Below, one piece after another: positions 19,947 through 30,063 of a stretch of DNA of 64,000 bases. Within the stretch, counting starts at the first letter, position 1; each line of letters begins with the position of its first letter. A program made the translations under genes and the position numbers. This stretch comes from a gamma proteobacterium HTCC2207 (GTDB taxonomy: Bacteria; Pseudomonadota; Gammaproteobacteria; Pseudomonadales; Porticoccaceae). The stretch is taken from contig CAJJDA010000010.1 of the NCBI GenBank assembly GCA_905182855.1, positions 106,243-170,242 of the forward strand, given 5' to 3'. The notes beneath the pieces are model-generated. The model worked only from the letters and a program-made list of their open reading frames with translations. It did no database searches and was not told the origin of the DNA.

Positions 19947-22813
19947 ATGTTGCAAAAGAAACGAACCCTCGCCGACCTACAAAATAGTGCAGAATTTATC
20001 GCCCGACATATTGGTCCGAGCCCCGAAGACCAGCAACAGATGCTGAGTCAATTGGGCTGTAATAGCTTGCAGGAGCTAACTGCGCAGGTGGTGCCAAAAG
20101 CTATTGCCATGGCGGAGAGCCTTGATATCGTGGACGGTTGTACCGAAGCGCAGGCACTCGCTGAATTGCGTGTTATGGCCAACCAAAACAAGGTGTTTAA
20201 ATCATTTATTGGGCAGGGCTATTACGGCACCGTCACGCCAAACATCATTCAACGTAATATTTTAGAAAACCCAGCATGGTACACGGCGTACACGCCCTAT
20301 CAGCCAGAGATATCTCAGGGTCGCTTGGAAGCCTTGATAAACTTTCCAAACCATGGTCAGTGACTTGACTGGCATGGAGATGTCCAACTCCTCTATGTTG
20401 GATGAAAGTACCGCCGCTGCGGAAGCTATGGCACTTTGTCAGCGGATGTCTAAGTCTAAGTCGCTATGCTTTTTTGTCGACAGCGACTGCCTGCCACAGA
20501 CGATTGAAGTCATTAAAACCCGTGCTGAGCCAATGGGTGTTCAGGTCGAGATCGGTGATCCGGCAGATTTCGTCGGGGAAGCTTTTGGTATGTTGGTGCA
20601 GTATCCTGGCGCCAGCGGAGAAGTCCGTGACTACCGCGATATTATTAAGCGCGTTCAGGAGCAAAAAGGCTTGGTGGTCATGGCAGCCGATATTCTAAGC
20701 TTGGTACTTCTGCAGTCGCCAGGTTCGCTGGGTGCCGATGTCGCCATTGGCAGTACGCAGCGGTTTGGTGTGCCTCTAGGTTTTGGCGGCCCTCACGCCG
20801 GTTATATGGCGACTAGAGAGTCGTTCAAACGAAGCCTGCCCGGTCGTTTGGTTGGTCTTTCTCAGGATGCCAATGGCGAACCTGCCTACCGATTGGCACT
20901 GCAAACACGCGAGCAGCATATTCGTCGAGAGAAGGCCACATCTAACATCTGTACCGCACAGGTTTTGTTGGCCGTTATTGCAAGTATGTATGCGGTTTAT
21001 CATGGCCCTCAGGGCTTGCAGCGCATTGCCCAGCGTGTCCATCTGCTGACCAATGTTTTGGCTGAAGGGCTGCGGTTAAACAACGTTAAGATAGCTAATA
21101 AGACCTGGTTTGATACCCTGACCCTAAACACGGGAAGCCGCACGCAAGAGATTGTTCAGGCAGCTGAAAAACGAGAGATTAACCTGCGTTTGATCGATGC
21201 CGACAATATTGGCCTATCATTAGATGAAACCACGTCCGCTGAAGATATTGTCGCGCTGTGGGATATCCTGCTCGGTGATCACTACTTAAATGTTGATGAA
21301 CTGGCTGCAGAGTTGTCAGAGACTTTACCCGGCGACTTGATCCGAACCGACGCCTTTTTAACTCACGAAACATTTGATCGCTATCACTCGGAAACTGAGA
21401 TGCTGCGTTATCTGCGCAAGTTATCAGATAAAGATATTGCTCTGGATCGCGCCTATGATTCCTCTAGGCTCTTGCACGATGAAGTTAAACGCAACCGCCG
21501 AGATGCTACCTATTTCATGGCCAGAGTTTTCCAACATGCACCCCTTCGCACCATCCAATCAGACCGATGGCTATCGGACCATGATCGAAGATTTGGAGTC
21601 TATGCTCTGTGCCGCGACAGGTTATGACGCCATGTCTTTGCAGCCTAATGCTGGCTCACAGGGTGAGTATGCTGGCCTGTTGGCTATTCGCGGCTATCAT
21701 GAGAGTCGGGGTGACGAGCATAGAACGGTTTGCTTAATTCCAAGCTCAGCGCATGGTACCAATCCAGCTTCCGCGCAGATGTGTGGCATGGACGTTGTTG
21801 TTGTTAAATGTGATGATCAGGGCAATGTCGATGTCTCAGACTTGCAAGATAAAGTGGCCACGCATAGTAAAAACCTTGCCGCGATTATGGTTACCTACCC
21901 ATCCACCCATGGCGTATTCGAAGAGCGCATCACAGAGATTTGCGAGATTGTCCATGACCATGGTGGTCAGGTATATATTGATGGGGCCAATCTCAATGCC
22001 ATGGTCGGCGTCTGTCAGCCGGGTAAGTTTGGGGGTGATGTGTCGCACCTGAATCTTCATAAAACCTTTTGTATACCTCACGGTGGCGGTGGTCCTGGGG
22101 TTGGTCCTATCGGTGTAGGAGCGCATCTTGAGCCCTTTCTTCCGAAAGAGCATGAGGGGGGTAGCCGTCGAGGGGCCCAAGTATCTGCCGCGCCCTATGG
22201 CAGCGCCAGTATTCTGCCCATTAGTTGGATGTATATTCGCATGATGGGTCGTGTCGGTCTTAAACAGGCGACAGAGGTAGCGATTCTCAATGCCAACTAT
22301 ATGGCCAATAGACTGCAAGATCATTTTCAGGTGCTCTATACCGGTGCTAATGGACGTGTGGCCCATGAATGTATTCTTGATGTTAGACCGATCAAAGATG
22401 ATGCGGGCATAAGCGTAGACGATATAGCCAAACGACTTATCGACTTTGGGTTCCATGCCCCGACTATGTCATTTCCGGTGGCGGGTACTCTGATGATTGA
22501 ACCGACTGAAAGCGAGTCAAAAGCCGAGTTAGACCGGTTCTGTGACGCCATGATTGCGATTAAGCAAGAGGTCGAGCAGGTTGTTAATGGCCAATTTCCG
22601 CTGGAGGATAACCCACTAGTGCATGCGCCTCACACCGCTGCAGTTGTTACAGCAGATAACTGGGGCAGAGCGTACAGTCGCAGTCAGGCCGCCTATCCAG
22701 TCACCACCTCGCGTGAAAATAAATACTGGCCACCAGTCGGCCGTTTGGACAATGTCTTCGGGGATAGAAATTTGATCTGTTCCTGCCCATCAATGGCTAA
22801 TTATGAGACTTAG
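19947..22813 (+). CDS. gcvP: Glycine dehydrogenase (decarboxylating, P protein), interrupted by two +1 frameshifts (20346-20347 and about 21454)
   Basis: Three overlapping ORFs together form Gcv[99 protein letters not shown]. Confidence 0.92.
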
Positions 22814-22834
22814 TCTTTAGCTGTTGTACTCGTT

Positions 22835-24094
22835 CTAGCGAGTGGCATGTTTTAGCTGGTGCAGTTGGTCGGCCTCGATAGACCTATGCAGGTCGACCAC
22901 AAGGTAAACATTGACAGGTTCAGCTAAACCCTTGATCAAAAGAGGACCTTTGCTGACGCAATAAACGGCATCCTTGATCAACTGATAGGTATCGCTGGAT
23001 ATGAGAATTTCATCGCTTTGCGCAGCTGTCTCCAAGCGGCTGGCAAGATTGACAGAGCGCCCCAACAATGTGTAATCGAGCCGATTTTCGTTGCCAAAAT
23101 TACCCACTTCGCAAACACCGCTATTGATACCTATACGCAGCGTTGGTGCTGCCTGAATGCCTTCAGCTCGCCAGCGCTTTTGCAGATTGATCATCGCGCG
23201 TTTCATGGCAATGGCCATAGACACGCAGTTAATGGCGTCGATACGAATCCCATGGCTTCCAGGGTCGCCAAAGAACACCATGAGTCCGTCGCCCATCATC
23301 TTGTCTATGGTGCCGCCATATCGAGAGACAATCGCCGACATCGTATTAAAGTAGCTGTTCATGACTTTAGTTAGCTGGGCTGAATCAAGTTCTTCGGACA
23401 ACTGGGTAAAGCGTTTCATATCAGAAAAAAAGATAGTGAGAGGCTTCTGTTGAGAGCCAACAGATAGCTTTTTACCGCTGAGAACCGCATTTCGCAAAGG
23501 CGGAGAGAGGGACCCAAATAGCCTAAAATTGCGCAGCGTTAACCAACCATTTTCGAGCACTAAGGCATCATGCAGACCGTTCACTACCTGCAATCTGCGT
23601 CTGAAGATATTGATCTGCAACAGACAAACGACCGCGGCAACAATCAGAATCATAAGCTGTACGTTAGAACTGGGTACAACAGTGCCAATCCTAAGCGCAA
23701 CAGTCAGTGATATGCCCACAGCAACCCCAAGTAGCGCCCAGATAAAGTAACGGTTCTGAGAGCCCATAATGGCCGTACACAGGATAAGGCCGAGGCCGAG
23801 AGTCACAATAGAGTCAAAGCTAACAACGGCTGCCAACGAACCAACAAATAAACCGTCACTAGGCCTTAGAATTAGGGCCAATCTTTGACGCAGAGCAAAA
23901 GAGAGCGATGTGCCCAGGGTAAAGTAGCCTATCACCGGATACAGTAAAAGTATGGACAGCAAGGCGAATACAGGAGATTGGAGGGCAGTATTAGCCGACA
24001 GATCCAACAAAATTCTGGCAGCGCAAAGTGACAGTGCGAGCCGAAACAATGCCTGTCGTGTTGGTGACTGATAATCCTTATCTTTCCCTGTCAT
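22835..24094 (-). CDS. Adenylate/guanylate cyclase with N-terminal membrane region
   Basis: N-terminal TM helices; class III cyclase domain LTIFFSDMKRFTQLSEELDSAQLTKVMNSYFNTMSAIVSRYGGTIDKMMGDGLMVFFGDP. Confidence 0.87.
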   Translation of the reverse strand: MTGKDKDYQSPTRQALFRLALSLCAARILLDLSANTALQSPVFALLSILLLYPVIGYFTLGTSLSFALRQRLALILRPSDGLFVGSLAAVVSFDSIVTLGLGLILCTAIMGSQNRYFIWALLGVAVGISLTVALRIGTVVPSSNVQLMILIVAAVVCLLQINIFRRRLQVVNGLHDALVLENGWLTLRNFRLFGSLSPPLRNAVLSGKKLSVGSQQKPLTIFFSDMKRFTQLSEELDSAQLTKVMNSYFNTMSAIVSRYGGTIDKMMGDGLMVFFGDPGSHGIRIDAINCVSMAIAMKRAMINLQKRWRAEGIQAAPTLRIGINSGVCEVGNFGNENRLDYTLLGRSVNLASRLETAAQSDEILISSDTYQLIKDAVYCVSKGPLLIKGLAEPVNVYLVVDLHRSIEADQLHQLKHATR

Positions 24095-24274
24095 ACATTG
24101 AGTCTAGCAGGCGATTGGTAAACCTGCCGAAAAACAGCGTGCCGATTGCATTTGAGGGTCCGTTTGTGTACAGTTGCGACGCTTAAAATCCGGCTAAAGA
24201 AGCCACCATTGCGGTGTTATAAAAGTACTCTGGTGGGCCTTCTCGGTGAATAAAGCACGATAAGTTAGCAACAC

Positions 24275-24365
24275 GGTGAGGTGTCCGAGTGGCTTAAGGA
24301 GCACGCCTGGAAAGTGTGTAAGCGTTTATAGCGTTTCGAGGGTTCGAATCCCTCTCTCACCGCCA
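24275..24365 (+). tRNA. tRNA-Ser(GGA), including encoded CCA
   Basis: Acceptor GGTGAGG/TCTCACC, anticodon stem-loop CACGC-CTGGAAA-GTGTG (anticodon GGA), long variable arm, T arm GAGGGTTCGAATCCCTC, 3' GCCA. Confidence 0.95.
24346..24363 (+). repeat. Direct repeat copy 1 (att-like, inside tRNA-Ser)
   Basis: GAATCCCTCTCTCACCGC. Confidence 0.8.
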
Positions 24366-24542
24366 AGATCATAACCCTTTGTTTTTGCTGAAGTTTGTGC
24401 TACCTTGCGACTCTCAGGCACAATTTTGGCACACCCAGGAGGGGGGGTGACAGGTTGATGTTCTACAATCCTGTAAAAAAACCAATTCCCAGATGCGCTG
24501 ACCCTATGCCATGGGTACCATCGCTTTCTTTAGAAGATACTC

Positions 24543-24719
24543 ATGCTGTTACCTAGCATTAAAGAGCTTGTGATTGGCTTTAAAACCGGTCGAAAAGTCG
24601 CTTATCTAGAAACATCTAATGGTTTGTTTGTTGAAGGTGTTGGCCAGCCACACAAAGATGAAGTTCTGAAGTTACCAGAGGATGCTGAGTTTAAATCTAG
24701 TTCCATTGATAATCCCTAA
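24543..24719 (+). CDS. Small hypothetical ORF (58 aa)
   Basis: Direct translation MLLPSIKELVIGFKTGRKVAYLETSNGLFVEGVGQPHKDEVLKLPEDAEFKSSSIDNP*; no family recognised. Confidence 0.3.
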   Translation: MLLPSIKELVIGFKTGRKVAYLETSNGLFVEGVGQPHKDEVLKLPEDAEFKSSSIDNP

Positions 24720-24923
24720 GTTATATCACTTCCAACGCGGACCACTGCATCTTTCAGGTTCCAGATGACTTGGCTGGTGTTTTATGCAAGCGCAGCTTTC
24801 ACGGTCCCATCCAGTTACCATGATTCACCACAAAATGATCACTAATCTAATATAAATAGACCCAAAGGTAAGTCAGGTGCAGACTGAATGCAGCAAAGAA
24901 TCCCCAAAGTATTAACAGCATCG

Positions 24924-25331
24924 CTACTCTTTAGAAAATTTAATTGCACGCCCATTTCCGGTCATTGTTCCCCAACTCGTGAACGTAATGGTCGGAGCCA
25001 CGTATCTGGTGAAAATGACCGCATCCGCGCCTAGTTTTGCCGCCTCGTTTCGGAGTCTCCCGTCAATATCTTCCCTCGTCGGATCTTTATTAAATATGGT
25101 AAGTTTGCTCGCTGATACATTGATTTCACCCAGAGTAGTATAGGGGCGATCTGTGATATCGTTTTCAGTAACTATTATTTCATTGGTATTTGAGATTGTT
25201 GTGACCTCGGGCGTTACGCCATCAACTGTCTGAATCGTTGCTGACGTTCTAGTCCCGTCCTGACCGAATTGCGTCGATGCGCAACCTGAAAGAGTTAGAA
25301 CCGCGATACTGATAATCAAAAGATTTCTCAT
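24924..25331 (-). CDS. Putative lipoprotein
   Basis: MRNLLIISIAVLTLSGCASTQFGQDG lipobox; ATG at 25331 gives a clean signal peptide versus the longer ORF start at 25400. Confidence 0.65.
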   Translation of the reverse strand: MRNLLIISIAVLTLSGCASTQFGQDGTRTSATIQTVDGVTPEVTTISNTNEIIVTENDITDRPYTTLGEINVSASKLTIFNKDPTREDIDGRLRNEAAKLGADAVIFTRYVAPTITFTSWGTMTGNGRAIKFSKE

Positions 25332-25771
25332 GACTTGTATTCCTCTAGGTAAATTTTCTTTGCAAAAAATAGCTGTAGTCTGTTGGATGATATTCGGCAA
25401 GGATAATATATTTAGCTATATCTTAAACGGTCGGATAGTTCCCTTCAGTTAATTATAAATATCCGTGAGCGGGTCAAAATAAAAAGTTAAAGGGTTTCTT
25501 ACTATTTTGCTTTAAAAATTGGGTATTTATTTTTTCTCATTAACTTTATGTATAAATGATTATTGCAGAACTAAGTCGTACTAAATTCCAGTTTCTCTAT
25601 CTTTCAGCAATCAAAGGATGCGATGAATATAGGTGACAAAAAACGAAATTACTGTATGTTGTATTCACAGTATTATAAATACACTGAATGTTATGTGAAT
25701 ATAGCCAAAATGTAATGAGCAATATGATACTCTTAACTCACTAGACAATACAATAAAAAGGAAGATCTAAA

Positions 25772-26167
25772 ATGCTAAGACCTAAAATTTTTTTAAAGTA
25801 TTTCTCTATTCTAGCATCCACGTTCATTTTCTCGGGATGCGCGACAATAACAAATGATGCATATATTCCAGTAGCACTTTCGTTTAGCGATGGAAGCGAT
25901 GGTAGCTGTAATCTTCGTAATAAACGAATGTCACTTGAAGCTAATATCCCGGGCACTCCAATGATAAGACGATCAGATGACGCGCTGACATATACCTGTA
26001 AAACAACTGATGGGCGGGAGGCCTTTGGCAGCATCGCGAGTACTATTGAAGCCGCAAAACTCGCAGGAAGTGTAGTATTTTTTGACCTGGGAATTACAGA
26101 TGCCATTACAGATAAGCACAGATTATATCCTTCGAATTTTGTTATTCCAATGTCACGTAATAAGTGA
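25772..26167 (+). CDS. Putative lipoprotein
   Basis: MLRPKIFLKYFSILASTFIFSGCATITNDAYIPVALSFSDGSDGSCNLRNKR; lipobox FSGC. Confidence 0.65.
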   Translation: MLRPKIFLKYFSILASTFIFSGCATITNDAYIPVALSFSDGSDGSCNLRNKRMSLEANIPGTPMIRRSDDALTYTCKTTDGREAFGSIASTIEAAKLAGSVVFFDLGITDAITDKHRLYPSNFVIPMSRNK

Positions 26168-26564
26168 GTAATTTGCGATAGCCGCTTTAAGAGATACGAT
26201 GGATAGGTTTCAGAACGCACTTGAAAATTGAAGTGATTGGAATATATGGGGATATCATGAACTTATGGTATCCCTATTTTCTCCTATAATAACAATCGCT
26301 TTTTTTGTTCAATACGTCGTTAGAGTGCGAAAAATACGCAGTATGGCAATTATGATACTGTACATTATCGGAATTATTCTTATATCGCTAGACGCTATAG
26401 CCAAGCAAGACCTGTAAGTGTGCCACTGGCACAATAAGAAATAATGTAAAATAAATTATATAGAGATATCAACAGGTTAGCTGACTTGAGTATAGCTATT
26501 AGTAATAGTATTATATAGAAGATAACCCCCTGATTTACAAGGATTTTCGGGGCAGAACTATAGT

Positions 26565-26582
26565 GAATCCCTCTCTCACCGC
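26565..26582 (+). repeat. Direct repeat copy 2 (att-like, distal)
   Basis: GAATCCCTCTCTCACCGC, identical 18 nt to tRNA-Ser 3' end. Confidence 0.8.
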
Positions 26583-26720
26583 TATACCTCTAAGCCTCAG
26601 TATATTCAATGGTTGTAGGGCGTTTTTGTAGCTGCTTTGTAGCAAAACTTTGTAGCAAAATTGTCCTCTATATCTCCCTTTTTAGTCAATCCACGTTTTT
26701 CTGTACCTACAAATCTTAAT

Positions 26721-26790
26721 AGGGGGGCGGGGGGCTGCTGACTGCTGCTGTATTAGCAGTAGTTCCTGCGTAGATATAAAGTAAACCAAA
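26721..26790 (+). repeat. Dispersed intergenic repeat, degenerate copy R0
   Basis: AGGGGGGCGGGGGGCTGCTGACTGCTGCTG...TTCCTGCGTAGATATAAAGTAAACCAAA resembles R1/R4. Confidence 0.45.
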
Positions 26791-26982
26791 TCTACAGTCC
26801 TTGCCCCCGATATCGTCTTTATTGCAATAAAGATACCCATATTTACGCATTTACCCCATGATAAAATACAGCGATAATGGTGCCCCAGTGTCGGTCAAAC
26901 TGTACCTACGTTTAGTTCGGACATCCGTAGAAAACCCTAAATTACAGATGAAAAAAAACTAGGTTCTGCCTAGGAGACGGAA

Positions 26983-28339
26983 ATGCCTGCGAGTAACAAC
27001 AACCCGATTATCAAGTTTTTAAAGGCGGCCTCTAATATTGAAGCTCAGGAAGTAAAAGCCGTCGCAGGTTCATTTATGTTTGTGGTTGTGTTGATGTCGG
27101 CCTATTACATTCTTCGACCAGTACGCGACGCCATGGCTAGTGATTGGACAGATGCAGAGGTGAGTTGGTTATGGACGCTTAACTTTTTTATCAGTACCGC
27201 AGTGGTTGCTGTTTATGGCATTGCCGTTTCACGGTTTCGGTTTTCGTCTATTGGTACCGACTATGTACGGTATTTTTGCACTGACATTTGTGGTTTTTTA
27301 TGGGCTGGTATCGACCTCTACTGATCGGACATTGATTGATAAATCATTTTATGTATGGGTTAGTGTCTTTAGCCTTTTTCATATTTCCGTCTTTTGGAGC
27401 TTTATGTCGGACCTGTTCAACAAAGAACAGGCGGGCAGGCTTTTCAGCATTATTGCCGCTGGGGCCAGTGTCGGCGGTCTTATTGGTCCGTCTATACCGT
27501 CATTTTTCTCAGCATCGCTGGGCACCGACAATTTAATGTTAATCGCTAGCCTGATGCTGCTGATCCCCATACCGATTATCTTTTATTTACAATCATTGAA
27601 ATCCACTGACCTACAGAATAAAGATTTGGAGTTAACCTCTCCCAGCGAGCCAATTGGTGGTAACCCGTTTGTGGGCTTCAAGATGTTCTTCTCAAACCCC
27701 TATTTACTGGCTATAGGCTTGTTTATTTTTCTTTATACCGGCGTTAGTTCTTTTGTCTATTTCGAATTAAAGAATCTACTGAGCGAACTGAGTCGGGCAG
27801 AGCGGACGGCGGTGTGGGCGCAAATGGATCTAGCAGTAAATGTACTATCAATCGCAACGGGGTTATTTGTAACGAGCCGCATTGTCGTAAAATTTGGAAT
27901 GGCGATGACTATTGCGCTGGTTCCTGTAATGATCTGTATTGGTTTGCTGGTGCTGGCTATTTCACCATTTTTAGGTACCGTTGTGGTCTTGCAGGTAATA
28001 CGACGCGCAGGTAACTACTCAGTCACGCGGCCTGCCCGCGAAATGCTGTTTACACGAGTTGACCGCGAAACCCGCTTTAAGGCCAAGCCTGTGATCGACA
28101 TTGTCGCATATCGTGGCGGAGACATGCTGATGGCTTGGCTTTTTACTGGCCTGACGCAGGGCTTGGGCCTCGGTTTAGCGGCTGTCGCAATCGTTGGTGC
28201 TGGTATAGCAGCGCTTTGGTCACTAGTCGGCATCTATCTGGGTCGCTGTTTTGAGCGGGATGATACTGACATCGAGTTGTTGCGCGAGGTTGCACCGAAA
28301 GTTACAGGTGGGATAACGCAGAAGAATTTAACAGTATAG
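26983..28339 (+). CDS. MFS-type transporter (NTP/NDP exchange transporter-like), interrupted by one +1 frameshift at TTTT 27241-27244
   Basis: Two overlapping ORFs; removing one T joins ...VYGIAVSRFRF-RLLVPTMYGIFALTFVVFYG...; 12-TM-like hydrophobic protein with YYILRPVRDAMA and NKEQAGRLFSIIAAGASVGGLIGP. Confidence 0.75.
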
Positions 28340-28432
28340 AGGTCATATTTTTAGTATTACCAACAGGCTGTAATGCCGATTAATTTATTGGTGTTATATT
28401 GACAAAAATAAAATAGGTAACGGATTCAGACC

Positions 28433-29539
28433 ATGAAACATTTCTCTATTATTGCAATTTTGGCGCTTTCTATAGGCTGCATCTCTTTCGCTGTTGCAGG
28501 TCATCACTCTTACGCTGAGCATCAGCAGCCTCAATCCAGTCTGAAATACATTGAGTTTAGTCAACTTGGCGATCCTGCCGATGTACTTGAAGTAAAGTCA
28601 GAGAGTTTGCGCGCCCTGAAAAGTGGTGAAGTCAGAGTGAAAGTATTGGCCGCGCCGATTAACCCGTCAGACTTACTACAGATCGCAGGAAAATATGGCG
28701 TCGACCCAGAATTACCCTCCAGACCAGGTAGCGAAGGCATTGCTCGGGTGCTAGAGATATCTGCAGAAGTGAAGCACTTGGTCGTTGGGCAGTTGGTACT
28801 TCCTGTCGGTGGCGGAACCTGGAGTGAGGAAATCGTCGGTCCGGCATCCGCTTTTCTTCCCTTACCCAATCTCGGCCCGCTAGATTCTGACGTTATCGAG
28901 CAGCTTGCTATGTCGGCGGTTAACCCTGTGACTGCGTTACTTATGCTGACTTCTTTTGTCGAGCTTCAAGAAGGGCAATGGATTGTGCAAAGTGCGGCGA
29001 ATTCTGCAGTTGGCGGCTATGTTATCCAGCTGGCGAAACAGCGAGGTATTAAGACAGTGAATGTTGTGCGCCGCGAAGGGCTAGCCGAGGATTTGATGGC
29101 AAAGGGCGCTGATGTAGTGTTGATCGATGGGCCAGATCTTGCCGAGAATATTGCTAAGGCTACCGGCAGTGCGCCTATTGCTCTTGCGCTCGATCCAGTT
29201 GGTGGCGATACCTATATTCGGTTGGCAGATAGCCTCGGTTATGGCGGTACTCTGGTAGCCTATGGCGTTCTTTCAGGACAACCTGCAACATTGAATACAG
29301 GAAAGATTATTTTTAATGACATTAGGCTACGTGGCTTTTGGCTTTATAAGTGGTATCAGACGGCAACTATGCAGGATAAACAAGCTGCTTTTGGGCAAAT
29401 CGTTCCTTTGATCGCGAAGGGTGTTCTTAAGGCGAATGTTGACTCACGTTATACCGTTGATGAAATCGATCAGGCAGTCACTCGCGCTGCGCAACGTGGT
29501 AGGAATGGGAAGGTACTCATCGTGCCAAATGCGCAGTAA
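28433..29539 (+). CDS. Zinc-type/MDR-superfamily alcohol dehydrogenase (2-enoyl reductase-like) with N-terminal signal peptide
   Basis: MKHFSIIAILALSIGCISFAVAGHHSYAEH leader; then MDR domain VLAAPINPSDLLQIAGKYG, PGSEGIARVLE, NSAVGGYVIQLAKQRGIKTVNVVRRE. Confidence 0.85.
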   Translation: MKHFSIIAILALSIGCISFAVAGHHSYAEHQQPQSSLKYIEFSQLGDPADVLEVKSESLRALKSGEVRVKVLAAPINPSDLLQIAGKYGVDPELPSRPGSEGIARVLEISAEVKHLVVGQLVLPVGGGTWSEEIVGPASAFLPLPNLGPLDSDVIEQLAMSAVNPVTALLMLTSFVELQEGQWIVQSAANSAVGGYVIQLAKQRGIKTVNVVRREGLAEDLMAKGADVVLIDGPDLAENIAKATGSAPIALALDPVGGDTYIRLADSLGYGGTLVAYGVLSGQPATLNTGKIIFNDIRLRGFWLYKWYQTATMQDKQAAFGQIVPLIAKGVLKANVDSRYTVDEIDQAVTRAAQRGRNGKVLIVPNAQ

Positions 29540-29574
29540 TAACAGAGTTTGAGCTTTTTAATGGGGATACTCAA

Positions 29575-29868
29575 CAATAAAGATGCGCATGACAGCGGTG
29601 CATCCTCTTGGACTAATAACAATAAACGAGCGTTCGCCAATGACAAGGCTAACCATGTACCGTCCTGTGGCCGTGTGAACAGTTCTAAAGGCTCTACTAG
29701 GCCAAAGGACTTCCGGCGCAGAAGCAATGATGGCTAGGGTCTGGAGTACAAGATTGTTAGGTTCTGTGAGTATGTTGAGAAATACTATGCTGTGAAGGTT
29801 AGGTATGAGTTGTCTTTTGAAAGCAATAGTGCTGAGACCTTTGCTAGCTGTGGTGTAGCTATCTACGT
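29575..29868 (+). pseudogene. Truncated, nonsense-mutated copy of the secreted HNH-like nuclease gene at 33055
   Basis: KDAHDSGASSWTNNNKRAFANDKANHVPSCGRVNSSKGSTRPKDFRRRSNDG*GLEYKIVRFCEYVEKYYAVKVRYELSFES; TAG where the 33055 copy has AAG; no 5' end. Confidence 0.8.
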
Positions 29869-29870
29869 CA

Positions 29871-29927
29871 CGGGGCAGTCTGCTGAGTCCTTATGATTGT
29901 TACTGTACCTGCGTAGATACAAGATAG
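29871..29927 (+). repeat. Dispersed intergenic repeat, copy R1
   Basis: CGGGGCAGTCTGCTGAGTCCTTATGATTGTTACTGTACCTGCGTAGATACAAGATAG. Confidence 0.7.
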
Positions 29928-30063
29928 CTGATTAAAGCGTCAATATTTTGGTAGAATTTAACGCGAGGCTCTGAGTAGGTGTCGTGCAGTTATGGGTTGG
30001 TTTACTTGATGCTGCAACGCCAACTCACGATGCTAGATAACATGGGACGTTATTAGGTTTTAA

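Larger units (their letters stand above)
24346..26582. mobile_element. Putative tRNA-Ser-anchored integrated element or remnant bounded by 18-bp direct repeats
   Basis: GAATCCCTCTCTCACCGC occurs in the tRNA-Ser 3' end (24346-24363) and again at 26565-26582; interior is AT-rich with two small lipoprotein genes and no recognisable integrase. Confidence 0.55.

Noticed and set aside
21836-22456. 206-aa minus-strand ORF
   Set aside because: Antisense to gcvP.
26620-26665. TTTGTAGCAAAA tandem motif as possible CRISPR or direct-repeat array
   Set aside because: Only two close copies, no regular spacers; likely local sequence decay near the island end.
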